Part shown: one piece after another, positions 23,891-31,830 of the stretch
Layout of the letters: each line of letters starts with the position of its first letter
Numbering within the stretch: the stretch's first letter is position 1
Source: JBJFGR01 sp051892875
GTDB lineage: Bacteria; Pseudomonadota; Gammaproteobacteria; Enterobacterales; Succinivibrionaceae
Direction of reading: 5' to 3'
NCBI GenBank assembly: GCA_051892875.1
Contig: JBJFGR010000097.1
Coordinates: 1 to 43,953, forward strand
Length of the DNA stretch: 43,953 nt
Notes under the pieces: model-generated
Seen by the model: only the letters and a program-made list of their open reading frames with translations
The model's database searches: none
What the model was told of the DNA's origin: nothing
Translations under genes and position numbers: made by a program

Positions 23891-24349
23891 TTAGTCTATT
23901 GTATAAATTTTAGGTTTTTCACTTTCAGGAATTTTAATAGAAATATCGATTGAAAGAATACCATTAATAAAAGTGACTTTATCAATTACTGAGAATTTAG
24001 GAAGTTTAAGTTTCCATTTAAAATCACGTTCTGCAATACCCTTATAAAGATAATCGCATTCTGCACATTCTTTCCAGCCAGCATTAGTATTTTCAACATA
24101 TAGAATATCATTTTTTGTTGAAACACCAATTGTGTCTTTAGAAAAACCTGCCAAACTGAGTTCAATAGTAAATTGATCAGTTACTTCTTTGTTTTTTCTG
24201 AGAATATTATATTTCGGATACGATTCTTGACGGTCAACAAGGCTTAAAGGAAGAGCCTCTGAAAAAAATGCGTCAATAAACGAAGAGAAAGGTGAATCGA
24301 TAATACGCGAAAGAGAACCACGTCCAAGTGGTGATAATTGCTTATTCAT
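23891..24349 (-). CDS. Small heat-shock protein (Hsp20/IbpA family)
   Basis: 152 residues. An alpha-crystallin domain spans about residues 50-140, with the conserved NGILSIDI (the family's NGvLxI) and a C-terminal I-x-I/V-like tail (PKIYTID). The N-terminal RIIDSPFSSFIDAFF resembles IbpA-type starts. It is a holdase for unfolding proteins. In phages, Hsp20 proteins are common and may aid virion assembly. It is the sole gene of its unit, with a class II promoter and a ROSE-like hairpin over its ribosome site. Confidence 0.92.
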   Translation of the reverse strand: MNKQLSPLGRGSLSRIIDSPFSSFIDAFFSEALPLSLVDRQESYPKYNILRKNKEVTDQFTIELSLAGFSKDTIGVSTKNDILYVENTNAGWKECAECDYLYKGIAERDFKWKLKLPKFSVIDKVTFINGILSIDISIKIPESEKPKIYTID

Positions 24350-24356
24350 TTTTTAA

Positions 24357-24381
24357 AATCTCCTAATAGTTAAGCAAGATT
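24357..24381 (-). promoter_or_regulatory. ROSE-like RNA thermometer over the hsp20 ribosome site
   Basis: In the hsp20 leader AATCTTGCT (24381-24373) pairs with AGGAGATT (24364-24357), with one bulged G opposite the Shine-Dalgarno and a U-G pair, closing an 8-nt loop. The UUGCU anti-Shine-Dalgarno with a bulged G is the defining feature of ROSE elements that open at heat-shock temperature ahead of hsp20/ibpA genes. A second small hairpin (24413-24409 with 24393-24389) may lie at the 5' end. Not tested. Confidence 0.62.
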
Positions 24382-24412
24382 CAAGTTCGTAAGCCTCACA
24401 ATTAAGCACTTA

Positions 24413-24446
24413 CATAATATAGAACGTTTTTCTTTTAAAATTCTAC
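24413..24446 (-). promoter_or_regulatory. Class II promoter for hsp20
   Basis: On the minus strand GTAGAA (24446-24441), 16 bp, TTCTATATTATG (24424-24413). Predicted transcript start near 24409 leaves a leader of about 60 nt. Confidence 0.68.
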
Positions 24447-24497
24447 TAAATTATTTTAAAGTTCTAGATAATAATACAAAACAAAGGATTAATAAGA

Positions 24498-25331
24498 ATG
24501 ACAATTTTATGGTATGCACTTAAATCGGATTTGAGTGAACAAACAGAAGAAACATTCGAAAGATTTTTATTAGAAAACGCAGAAGATGATTTACGTGCTG
24601 AAACCTTCGCTCATATGAAAGCTAGAAAATTTATAACAAAAATTAAAACCATTTTAGATACTGGAGATTTTTCTGATTTTTATAACTACAGTGGGCATAA
24701 CAAAGCATTTTTTGGACCTTGTATAGAAGTGGACGATATAAAGTACATATTTTTATCAAAAGACATATCTGACGCAACTGTATTTATAGATACTGAAGAC
24801 AAAGAAGATATTGTTTACGTTTCTATACTAAATACTCCAAATAAAATAACGTTACCGGATATTGTCAAAATAATTATGAAAACAAACATAAAAAGCTCTA
24901 TTATTCACGAATTAATACACAGACAAGATTTAAAACGATATAACACAGATACAAACGAAATAAAAACAAATCGTGAATATTATAATCAACCTTTAGAGTT
25001 TAATGCACATTTTATAGAAGTTCAACATTATTTTAGAAAATACATAAAAGACCAATTCAATAAAATAAATTTAAACGATGAGCACGACAAAGCATTAAAA
25101 CAAAACGTAATAAATACAATTATAAAAGAAATAAAAAAAGCAAAAGATGGAAAAGATTGTATGTTATCTGATGATTTAATTGATTATGTGTATTCTTTGG
25201 ATTCTGATCGATATGTTAAATTAATGAAACGTCTGGCTGAAATTATTGAATACGAATATGATCGGTTTAATAATAAAAAATATGTACAAAAATATAAGAA
25301 ACCTAGAACAAAGAGAAACTGGGAAGAATGA
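24498..25331 (+). CDS. Putative zinc metallopeptidase (HELIH)
   Basis: 277 residues. IIHELIH (135-141) is an HExxH zinc motif (H137, E138, H141). A downstream Glu167 in PLEFNAHF, 26 residues later, could be the third ligand, as in gluzincins. The rest is Lys/Asp-rich and helical. Peptidases of this look occur in phages as structural or host-modifying proteins; no family is named with confidence. AAAGGAT precedes the ATG. It overlaps the next gene ATGA-wise (start 25328). Confidence 0.6.
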   Translation: MTILWYALKSDLSEQTEETFERFLLENAEDDLRAETFAHMKARKFITKIKTILDTGDFSDFYNYSGHNKAFFGPCIEVDDIKYIFLSKDISDATVFIDTEDKEDIVYVSILNTPNKITLPDIVKIIMKTNIKSSIIHELIHRQDLKRYNTDTNEIKTNREYYNQPLEFNAHFIEVQHYFRKYIKDQFNKINLNDEHDKALKQNVINTIIKEIKKAKDGKDCMLSDDLIDYVYSLDSDRYVKLMKRLAEIIEYEYDRFNNKKYVQKYKKPRTKRNWEE

Positions 25332-25810
25332 GAACAAGTAAGACAAAAACTGCAAAATCAAGAATAGCAACAAGAAAAGCAATTAAAAAGTTTTGTAGAC
25401 CGAAAAAACCTAAGATTGGATTTGTAAAAGTAGGTAATACTAATTTACGGCATGGGCAATCAAAAACTGAAGATATTTGGTTGAATAATCTGCAAGTACC
25501 AGAAAGAAGTAAAGTTATATACGGATTTAATGGTAAAGTATATATTGTGGATGGATATAATTTAGCGACTCGTACAATATATGAATTTTTAGGAGATTTT
25601 TATCATGCTAATCCTATTAAATATAAAAAAGTCTTTGATACATTAAATCCATTAACAAAAACGACATACCGACAATTATATGAAGGAACGAAAGCCAGAT
25701 TTGCATTATTTCATTCACTGGGCTTTAAAATAATATATTGTTGGGAATCTGATTATAAAAAGAATAAATTTGCACAACGTATATATTCACCGGGGAAAGA
25801 ATTAATATGA
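25328..25810 (+). CDS. Vsr-like (EDxHD-type) endonuclease
   Basis: 160 residues. A possible Glu48 in KTEDIW, Asp75 in YIVDGYN, then IYEFLGDFYHANP (E86, D90, H93) and IIYCWESDY near 136-143: the pattern of very-short-patch-repair-fold nucleases used by EDxHD homing endonucleases. The N-terminus is very basic. Related in its core to the protein at 10006-10935 but lacks the KYGEKEG repeats. Starts inside the previous stop codon (ATGA) and ends the same way, so it is embedded in a three-gene operon. Confidence 0.72.
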   Translation: MRTSKTKTAKSRIATRKAIKKFCRPKKPKIGFVKVGNTNLRHGQSKTEDIWLNNLQVPERSKVIYGFNGKVYIVDGYNLATRTIYEFLGDFYHANPIKYKKVFDTLNPLTKTTYRQLYEGTKARFALFHSLGFKIIYCWESDYKKNKFAQRIYSPGKELI

Positions 25811-26127
25811 GAATAGAACAAATACTAGATGAAACGTTAGATTTATTGCAGCATCCTGAATTTAAAAATTTTGGTGATTTACAAAAGTCTAGATTTCAAA
25901 ATTCAAAATCTGAAGATGAAATATTTTTAAGAAGTGATATGTATAAAGGACAAATTGGTAATTCAGAGGCAGCAAAAAAAGCGCATAGAAACAAAAAGAA
26001 CATAGAAGAAATAAATGCTCGCGCCGCCAAAACAAGAGCCAATTGGTATAAAAATCCAGAAAACAAGAAAAAGTTTATGGAAGCTATTAAGCGGCGCGAT
26101 AAGAAATCAACTAAGAAGCGAGCTTAA
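25807..26127 (+). CDS. Unknown basic protein, 106 aa
   Basis: Not recognised. Helical; the C-terminal half is highly basic and ends KKSTKKRA. The segment NWYKNPENKKKFMEAIKRR resembles NUMOD3-type or HNH-associated DNA-binding linkers, so it may be an accessory to, or a fragment of, the adjoining endonuclease. Its 3' end overlaps the convergent gene at 26111 by 17 bases. Confidence 0.55.
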   Translation: MRIEQILDETLDLLQHPEFKNFGDLQKSRFQNSKSEDEIFLRSDMYKGQIGNSEAAKKAHRNKKNIEEINARAAKTRANWYKNPENKKKFMEAIKRRDKKSTKKRA

Positions 26128-26512
26128 GATCATCAAATTTTTTAATAATTCCTAAAATTTCATCTTGATCATAAGTCGAAAGTTTACCTTTTCTTTTTAT
26201 TTTGTCGAGATACGGAGCTGTCAATTGATCATAATATTTAACTCTTAAGTTTTTATGATTTTTTTCAGCATCTTCTCGGTTATCAAAATAACAAGAATGT
26301 TTAAATACACTCAATGCATCTTCACTTTTTACAGTAATATCATAAGTATATTTAATTGGTCTTTTTAAAAATTCGTCAATATCGCCTGTTTTTTTGGCCG
26401 TAGGATCATAGCGACACGTTGATATTGATGACAATTCACTTATTTTTGTTTTGATTTCAGGTGAACAATTAAAGTGTTCTTGATTTTGTTTATATCCAAC
26501 TACTTTGGTCAT
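26111..26512 (-). CDS. Unknown 133-aa protein
   Basis: Not recognised. Begins MTKVVGYKQNQEHF. The second half (SCYFDNREDAEKNHKNLR) resembles the equivalent part of the protein at 26780-27181 (GLCFESKEDAQSFMNKHK), suggesting the two share a domain. Convergent with the preceding rightward operon. Confidence 0.65.
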   Translation of the reverse strand: MTKVVGYKQNQEHFNCSPEIKTKISELSSISTCRYDPTAKKTGDIDEFLKRPIKYTYDITVKSEDALSVFKHSCYFDNREDAEKNHKNLRVKYYDQLTAPYLDKIKRKGKLSTYDQDEILGIIKKFDDLKLAS

Positions 26513-26541
26513 ATTTTTCCCTCACGAATAATAAATTACTT

Positions 26542-26790
26542 CTATTCTTTATACACTTTCTCTTCTGCACTCATTATTCCATCAAACCGTTTTCCATAAT
26601 ACTTAGATTTGGCCATAAAATATAGACCAAAAAGTGTTACTACAGCCCAAATAATTAGTGCAATTAAACGATAAAACGAAGGTAAGATAAACAACAGAAA
26701 ACTAATTGCTATGCCTGCATTAAAACAGCGCTCTGCACGATCAGAATACCTTTTCATTACCTTCAGTAATATATCGAGGTTATTTTTCAT
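26542..26790 (-). CDS. Small two-pass membrane protein, 82 aa
   Basis: Two adjacent hydrophobic helices (about 23-41 and 42-61) flanked by basic cytoplasmic ends (N-terminal MKRYSDRAER; C-terminal SKYYGKRFDG). No family recognised. Its start overlaps the upstream gene's stop by 11 bases. Confidence 0.7.
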   Translation of the reverse strand: MKNNLDILLKVMKRYSDRAERCFNAGIAISFLLFILPSFYRLIALIIWAVVTLFGLYFMAKSKYYGKRFDGIMSAEEKVYKE

Positions 26791-27181
26791 CTTTGATGTC
26801 CTTCCCGTATACTAATTTACGATTAGGTTCAAAGCGTTCAATAACATTCATGATTGACCAATGATCAAAAAGTGGATTTTCAGCAGCGAGTTTATCTAAT
26901 TCTTCTTTATGTTTATTCATAAAACTTTGAGCATCCTCTTTCGATTCAAAGCATAAACCGGAATAAAACTCTTTTCGATTAGAAATATACTCTTTGTCTG
27001 TTTTACGAGATACTTCTGTATCCCAAGGTTTACATTTATATTCGCCATTCTTGACAAATACGGTATTGGTTTCAGGACATACGTCAACAAAGCCTTCACG
27101 CGGAGCGATACCACGTTTAAATTTAGTATCACGATTACCACATCTTTGCCACGTATTCAATCGTATTTTTACTACGCCCAT
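26780..27181 (-). CDS. Unknown 133-aa protein
   Basis: Not recognised. Basic N-terminus with RCGNRDTKFKRG; the middle has CPETNTVFVKNGEYKCKPWDTE, which may be a beta-hairpin with paired Cys; the helical C-terminus shares a look with the protein at 26111-26512. Has AGGAGG upstream. A weak promoter lies in the gap at 27182-27311. Confidence 0.66.
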   Translation of the reverse strand: MGVVKIRLNTWQRCGNRDTKFKRGIAPREGFVDVCPETNTVFVKNGEYKCKPWDTEVSRKTDKEYISNRKEFYSGLCFESKEDAQSFMNKHKEELDKLAAENPLFDHWSIMNVIERFEPNRKLVYGKDIKDEK

Positions 27182-27249
27182 CAGTTTTCCTCCGTATAAA
27201 AATATTGTATTTCAAACAATAAATAAATTATATCTGTTTATACAAAAAA

Positions 27250-27278
27250 TAAAGCCCATTTATAACAAATGAGCCTTA
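27250..27278 (-). terminator. Terminator after the 27312 gene
   Basis: On the minus strand AAGGCTCATTT pairs with AAATGGGCTT (two G-U), followed by TATTTTTTG. Confidence 0.8.
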
Positions 27279-27311
27279 TAAATTTCCAAATAGTAATGAA
27301 AGCCTTGTATA

Positions 27312-27947
27312 TCAACACTTTTGAACAATAATTTTTATTTGTCCGCTGTTAATAACTATTTCATTATCTGTCATACTGGTTGAAAATTTAACATCTGCCG
27401 AAGTTTTAGAGTGCTTAGAAATAGACTCAGAAATTGGACTGATTGTTTTATTTTCTAAAATACCTTTCAACTGAGCCAATGATATTTCCCAACCCCAACT
27501 ACCGTCTGAAATACTATATATAAGTTTATCATTATCTGAATCATATTTATATTTTACAGACAAGCTTTGTGGTACTTCATCACTATTGATAGGAATTTTT
27601 TTAGAAAAGCTAATCCGGTTTGTTAAATCTTTATAGATAAGCCAATTTACTTTTTCTGCATCGATAGTATTTTTTAACTCAGTTTCAACTTTTTCAATCA
27701 TTTCACGTTCTTGTTCTTTAAGTAACAAGTATTTTGCGATTGAGTATGGAGTTGTCATTTGCTTTTTTAATGATTCAGGAACACTAATCGAATTTGCATA
27801 TAAAAATCCTTCGACAAGATCCATTGGTAAATTACTTAAGCTATTTAATTTTTCCGAAGTGTAACTTTCTAATGCTTTAAGTACATCGTTTACTGCTCCT
27901 TTGAGTTCATCATTCATCATAGCGTCGAACTGTTCAACTTCATCCAT
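27312..27947 (-). CDS. Unknown 211-aa protein
   Basis: Not recognised. Helical N-terminal two-thirds (EQFDAMMNDELKGAVNDVLKALES) and a beta-rich C-terminal third (KYKYDSDNDKLIYSISDGSWGWEISL), ending IIVQKC with a TGA stop. Two bases downstream of the small gene at 27950. Confidence 0.68.
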   Translation of the reverse strand: MDEVEQFDAMMNDELKGAVNDVLKALESYTSEKLNSLSNLPMDLVEGFLYANSISVPESLKKQMTTPYSIAKYLLLKEQEREMIEKVETELKNTIDAEKVNWLIYKDLTNRISFSKKIPINSDEVPQSLSVKYKYDSDNDKLIYSISDGSWGWEISLAQLKGILENKTISPISESISKHSKTSADVKFSTSMTDNEIVINSGQIKIIVQKC

Positions 27948-27949
27948 TG

Positions 27950-28135
27950 TTAGTTCCTTTCTGTAAAGTTTACATTTATTTCGACATTATCACCTTTACC
28001 CAATATCAGTGCGATGTCAACAATTTGTTCGTTTGTTACTGTATTATCAAAACAAGTAATGGTTTCAGTGTCACATGTTTCATTTATTGTTTTCATATTC
28101 CAAGTACCATTACATTTATAAAAGTTAAATTGCAT
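27950..28135 (-). CDS. Small unknown protein, 61 aa, with regulated translation start
   Basis: The start at ATG 28135 (MQFNFYKCNG) is set by GGGAG eight bases upstream; a longer in-frame version would begin inside that ribosome site. Predicted beta-rich with three Cys (C8, C21, C28). No family recognised. Its ribosome site is one arm of a 9-bp hairpin (28141-28184) whose loop carries a class II -10. Confidence 0.62.
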   Translation of the reverse strand: MQFNFYKCNGTWNMKTINETCDTETITCFDNTVTNEQIVDIALILGKGDNVEINVNFTERN

Positions 28136-28140
28136 TAAAA

Positions 28141-28184
28141 AATCTCCCAAAAAGTATATAATATAGAATACTAAATGGGAGATT
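28141..28184 (-). promoter_or_regulatory. Hairpin: terminator of the upstream operon and ribosome-site sequestration
   Basis: On the minus strand AATCTCCCA (28184-28176) pairs perfectly with TGGGAGATT (28149-28141), followed by TTTT. The right arm contains the ribosome site GGGAG of the 61-aa gene. The 26-nt loop contains the -10 of a class II promoter, so only transcripts starting there have a free ribosome site. Confidence 0.72.
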
Positions 28185-28190
28185 GTCTAC
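28154..28190 (-). promoter_or_regulatory. Class II promoter inside a hairpin
   Basis: On the minus strand GTAGAC (28190-28185), 16 bp, TTCTATATTATATAC (28168-28154). The -10 lies in the loop of the 28141-28184 stem. Confidence 0.68.
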
Positions 28191-28201
28191 AAAAAATATT
28201 T

Positions 28202-29197
28202 TTACAATTCTTCTGTATTAATTATTAGATTAGGTTTGAACTTATCATTTAACCAAGGTTCACGTCGTCTAATATATCCACAGGCATTTACAATATATCT
28301 TTTCTTATCTTTGCCAAATGTAAAATCTTTTCTACAATGAACATGACCTGAATTAACTAAACGAACATTCGGTAATTCTTTACAAATCCATTTTTCAAGA
28401 TTAGATACATAACTTGCGTTAGATTTATCTCTTACATAAGAAGTATCTATACATTGTGGCGATAAGCAATGATGTGTAACGAGTATTATTTTAGCCTCTG
28501 GATTACATTCAACAATTTCCTTATGACACCTTATAACTTCGTCTTTTGCTTGTCTGTTGAGCTTTAAATACGTTTCTGGAGTAATGTTTGTAATATGTGT
28601 TTCTAATCCCCATCTAAAATCGTTTAAGTTCTCAGATGCAAGTAATTTGTTTTCTGCTATAATCATTTTCTTTGTGAGTCTTTTTACAGGTTTGTATGTA
28701 TAATTACCCAAACCCCACAATTTAAGTGCATCATTCCAAGCTTTTTTGTAATCGTTATATGAATCTACTGTAAAATTAGTATATTCATAATCGGTATAAA
28801 AAGTACTACCAATAACAGCTACAGACCGATTAGCGCCAGGTAACCACATCCAATCATTTTCTAAGTAATGCCAAAACAAATGAGTTTCTGGAAAAGCTTG
28901 GCGCATCTCTTCTTTTATTTCATAGATAGTCTGACCAGTTTCTCGATAAACTTCGTGATTTCCACCTATAAATATAACATTCTGAGCATTAAAAAATGTA
29001 TTTAAGAAAAGTTCGTGACCATTAAGAGTTGCAGATAAATCACCGGCAATTATGGTAACATCAGCCTTTTCATTTTTTAATTCTTTACCAAAATATGAGC
29101 CAAAAGGACTATGATTTGGATCTTTAGTCGAATGCTCTTCTAATCCATTTAATCCGGCATCAAAATGTATATCACTAATTAACCTTATTTTAACCAT
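28202..29197 (-). CDS. Calcineurin-like metallophosphoesterase
   Basis: 331 residues. Metal-binding motifs: SDIHFD (8-13), AGDLS (about 51-55), GGNHE (about 79-83), THH (about 242-244) and SGHVHCRKD (about 283-291). Larger than the enzyme at 14931-15515, with an insertion at about residues 110-220 carrying WHYLENDWMWLPG and a helical segment. Substrate unknown. Last gene of the operon starting at 31032. Confidence 0.9.
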   Translation of the reverse strand: MVKIRLISDIHFDAGLNGLEEHSTKDPNHSPFGSYFGKELKNEKADVTIIAGDLSATLNGHELFLNTFFNAQNVIFIGGNHEVYRETGQTIYEIKEEMRQAFPETHLFWHYLENDWMWLPGANRSVAVIGSTFYTDYEYTNFTVDSYNDYKKAWNDALKLWGLGNYTYKPVKRLTKKMIIAENKLLASENLNDFRWGLETHITNITPETYLKLNRQAKDEVIRCHKEIVECNPEAKIILVTHHCLSPQCIDTSYVRDKSNASYVSNLEKWICKELPNVRLVNSGHVHCRKDFTFGKDKKRYIVNACGYIRRREPWLNDKFKPNLIINTEEL

Positions 29198-29612
29198 CTA
29201 AAAGTATGTCCTTCAAAAACTCTCTTATTTCTAGTAGTTCTTTTTTATCTAACGACGCTTTGTCTTTATAAATAATATCATCAAATCTATATATAATATC
29301 ATTTAACTTTTCTATTGTAGTTTTTTTAAGTGGAGCAGCTTTAATAATAGGCTGTCTACTTTCTAATAAATCGTCATTATCTTCTAAGTATTCAATTACG
29401 GTATCTTTCAAGTCACTATCACGAACTTGAACTGAGCCGATATGAGCTGTTACGTCATATACTTTTTTACCTTTATACTTTTTCATCAAGTTAATGAAAG
29501 TTTCTTTATCCTTTTCGTCTACGAATAACTCTTTCATATCTTCTATAAATTCGTCTTCGATATCGATTCTTACACAATCATTATCGTCAACTTCTATTTC
29601 GTAATAACCCAT
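29190..29612 (-). CDS. Unknown acidic protein, 140 aa
   Basis: I choose ATG 29612 because AAAGGA lies seven bases upstream; an ATG at 29627 has no ribosome site. Very acidic (EIEVDDNDCVRIDIEDEFIEDM). Helical, with DKETFINLMKKYKGKKVYD in the middle. No family recognised. Overlaps both neighbours. Confidence 0.62.
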   Translation of the reverse strand: MGYYEIEVDDNDCVRIDIEDEFIEDMKELFVDEKDKETFINLMKKYKGKKVYDVTAHIGSVQVRDSDLKDTVIEYLEDNDDLLESRQPIIKAAPLKKTTIEKLNDIIYRFDDIIYKDKASLDKKELLEIREFLKDILLDG

Positions 29613-29808
29613 CGATTTTCCTTTCATGTTTCTTTCTACGTCTTTCGATAGCGGCTCGTATTCTACGCTCTTTGTGATTTAATTTTCTAAACATTTTACT
29701 TTCACCGATATCTGAAATACTTGCCATAGATCCGTCTTCATTAAAACTCATACCGAGCATATCGGCTAAAGAAGGCTCTTTATTTTCAATTTCATTATTA
29801 TCTTGCAT
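29587..29808 (-). CDS. Small unknown protein, 73 aa
   Basis: Acidic N-terminal half (NNEIENKEPSLADMLGM) and strongly basic C-terminal half (KERRIRAAIERRRKKHERK). No family recognised. The charge split suggests a protein-binding and a nucleic-acid-binding end. Overlaps the next gene by 26 bases. Confidence 0.62.
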   Translation of the reverse strand: MQDNNEIENKEPSLADMLGMSFNEDGSMASISDIGESKMFRKLNHKERRIRAAIERRRKKHERKIDGLLRNRS

Positions 29809-29813
29809 AATTA

Positions 29814-30227
29814 TTACTCCTCTGAAAACTTAGTATAATCTTTATCTGTTGGAGCTAAAATAACAATAGTATCATCCTTTATCTTCTCATCACTGAAAGG
29901 AGCAAACATTAATGAATCCCAAGCTGCCATACTACCAAGCTTAGTTTTTTTATAAATTCTAGACCATTTGTTTTTTGTGTTTATTAAATTATCTTTTAAA
30001 GCTAGTCCAATCTTTGTAATTGTTTTTTCATTAGCTCTTACATTCTTATAGTGGTATTTGGATTCATTATTAGAAACTTTTAACTCTTCTAATTTTGAAA
30101 AAAGACCTAACTTTTTGTACAAGTCACTATAACATACTAAAGTTTTATCAGGATTATCTAATAAATTTCCTAATTCATAAACAAAACGATCTGTTTTTCT
30201 TTTAAATAACTTTTCTAAACCAAACAT
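29814..30227 (-). CDS. Unknown 137-aa protein
   Basis: Not recognised. Basic and helical in the first 90 residues (LFKRKTDRFVYELGNLLDNP), with a C-terminal TIVILAPTDKDYTKF. In an operon of small unknown genes driven from 31094. Confidence 0.66.
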   Translation of the reverse strand: MFGLEKLFKRKTDRFVYELGNLLDNPDKTLVCYSDLYKKLGLFSKLEELKVSNNESKYHYKNVRANEKTITKIGLALKDNLINTKNKWSRIYKKTKLGSMAAWDSLMFAPFSDEKIKDDTIVILAPTDKDYTKFSEE

Positions 30228-30229
30228 TT

Positions 30230-30562
30230 TTATTCCTTTGCTAATTTATCTAATTTTTCATCATTTAAGTAAATTTTAAAAGTTCCTACAACATCTTTTG
30301 ATATAGAAAGTAACGTTTGTATTTCTTCTGGAAAACTTTCAATTATAAAAGTATAATTTCTATACATAGATTCGCCTTTATTCACATTTTGAATCGTATT
30401 ACTAATTTTCCATAAATACTCAAGAAATTCCTGATCACATAAATAATTATACTGTGCATTCTTTATCGAAAAGTCAGTTATATTATAAGAAATAAATCTT
30501 ACTCTTGTTTTACACCTTCTATTATAAATAGAATTATATTGAAAATCAGCTACGAAAAACAT
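30230..30562 (-). CDS. Unknown 110-aa protein
   Basis: Not recognised. Beta-rich N-terminus (MFFVADFQYNSIYNRRCKTRVRFISYN), helical C-terminus. Start overlaps the upstream gene by 13 bases, so translation is probably coupled. Confidence 0.64.
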   Translation of the reverse strand: MFFVADFQYNSIYNRRCKTRVRFISYNITDFSIKNAQYNYLCDQEFLEYLWKISNTIQNVNKGESMYRNYTFIIESFPEEIQTLLSISKDVVGTFKIYLNDEKLDKLAKE

Positions 30563-31032
30563 TTTTCAAACTCTGAATCAAAAAATATTGCTAATATCTT
30601 TCCCATATCATAAGGAAAAGCGTATTGTAAGCGAATTGTTGCTAGTAACAAATCAAGATCTGGTGTACTTTTGAAATTTAAATTTTTTTTATTTATTTCG
30701 TTTAATGATTCAATTAATACCATTGCCGCTAATATTTCTTGATGACGAGCAACAGTATCACCTTCTTTACGAGTAATCTTAAAAATAGGATCGAATTTGG
30801 TATTTCCAGTTTCTTGATCTACAAATTTAATTTCATAACCAATACTATCTGGCACCTCAATATTTTCTTTATCGAGGAATAAATTTTTAATTGAATTATA
30901 AACCAATCCTAATGTTTTATAAGTAGTTAACCAATCATAATAAATATACACGTGTACATGTTCAAATTTCTCGTAACTAGCTAATCCACCCACAAACGGT
31001 ACTGTGATTGAGTTTTTATAGAAATTAAGCAT
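30550..31032 (-). CDS. Unknown 160-aa protein
   Basis: Not recognised. First gene of the operon, with AAGGAA upstream. Contains HVHVYIYYDWLTTYKTLG and IGYEIKFVDQETGNTKFDPIFKI stretches, then a helical C-terminal half. No catalytic signature. Confidence 0.67.
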   Translation of the reverse strand: MLNFYKNSITVPFVGGLASYEKFEHVHVYIYYDWLTTYKTLGLVYNSIKNLFLDKENIEVPDSIGYEIKFVDQETGNTKFDPIFKITRKEGDTVARHQEILAAMVLIESLNEINKKNLNFKSTPDLDLLLATIRLQYAFPYDMGKILAIFFDSEFEKCFS

Positions 31033-31062
31033 AACGTATTCCTTATTGATTCAAGATATTTT

Positions 31063-31094
31063 AAAATATCCTGTTTTTTAAATATGTAAAACAA
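31063..31094 (-). promoter_or_regulatory. Class I promoter for the 31032-28202 operon
   Basis: On the minus strand TTGTTTTACA (31094-31085), 16 bp, TATTTT (31068-31063). It starts three bases after the stop of the preceding gene. Confidence 0.7.
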
Positions 31095-31096
31095 TT

Positions 31097-31798
31097 TTAT
31101 TCAGCACAGGCTCGATCTGAATTTAAATAGCCTAAATCTTTTGCATATTGTCTCATTTTTTCTTTAATTAAAGAGTATTCATAATTTCTAGCTTTTAACA
31201 ATTTATCTTTAATATCAGTTAAAATACGATTAGAAGCAATTAAGTTATCTAATTCTTCTTCGGAAAGATTATATACCCAATCTAATGCTTTTTTCTTAAT
31301 TTCTTTGTATGAAATAGTTTCTTCTTCTTTATCTGTTAAATCATTAAAAGAAGACTTTAAGTATTTATCAATTATACAAATATACGGTTTAGCAGATTTA
31401 ACTGTTTCAACAGAAAGTTTCCAAGCAGGAGTAGGCTTATTAACAACTGGTATATAAGAGTCAACAATATTTTCATTTGCTATGTTGTTTTCTTTGCGCC
31501 ATTCTAAAATACGTTTATTAAATGCAGATAAAACATCAGGCTGTACTTTTTTATTTAATACATCTACAATTAAATTATTTAGTTCTGCTTTGACTTCGTT
31601 TGGTTTACCGTTTTTATGATGGAACATAGGATAATTTCCCTCATAATAGGTATAATGATGACGAATGTATGCGATTTTTTCAGCGAAAGTAAGATTAGGT
31701 GTATTGTTAATAATGTCATTTATACTACGTACACCTACTTTTTTTGTTCGTTCTTTTGATACACGAATTAATTTACGATCTAATGCTTTGCAAACCAT
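31097..31798 (-). CDS. Unknown 233-aa protein, possibly DUF2293-like
   Basis: The N-terminal AEKIAYIRHHYTYYEGNYP resembles the conserved helix and IRHxxTxYD signature of DUF2293 proteins, but the match is short. The rest is helical and Lys-rich, with DKEEETISYKEIKKKALDW in the middle. Function unknown. Own class I promoter, followed by the promoter of the next operon. Confidence 0.6.
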   Translation of the reverse strand: MVCKALDRKLIRVSKERTKKVGVRSINDIINNTPNLTFAEKIAYIRHHYTYYEGNYPMFHHKNGKPNEVKAELNNLIVDVLNKKVQPDVLSAFNKRILEWRKENNIANENIVDSYIPVVNKPTPAWKLSVETVKSAKPYICIIDKYLKSSFNDLTDKEEETISYKEIKKKALDWVYNLSEEELDNLIASNRILTDIKDKLLKARNYEYSLIKEKMRQYAKDLGYLNSDRACAE

Positions 31799-31830
31799 GA
31801 TTTTTATTCCTTATTTTATTTCCTTTTCTA

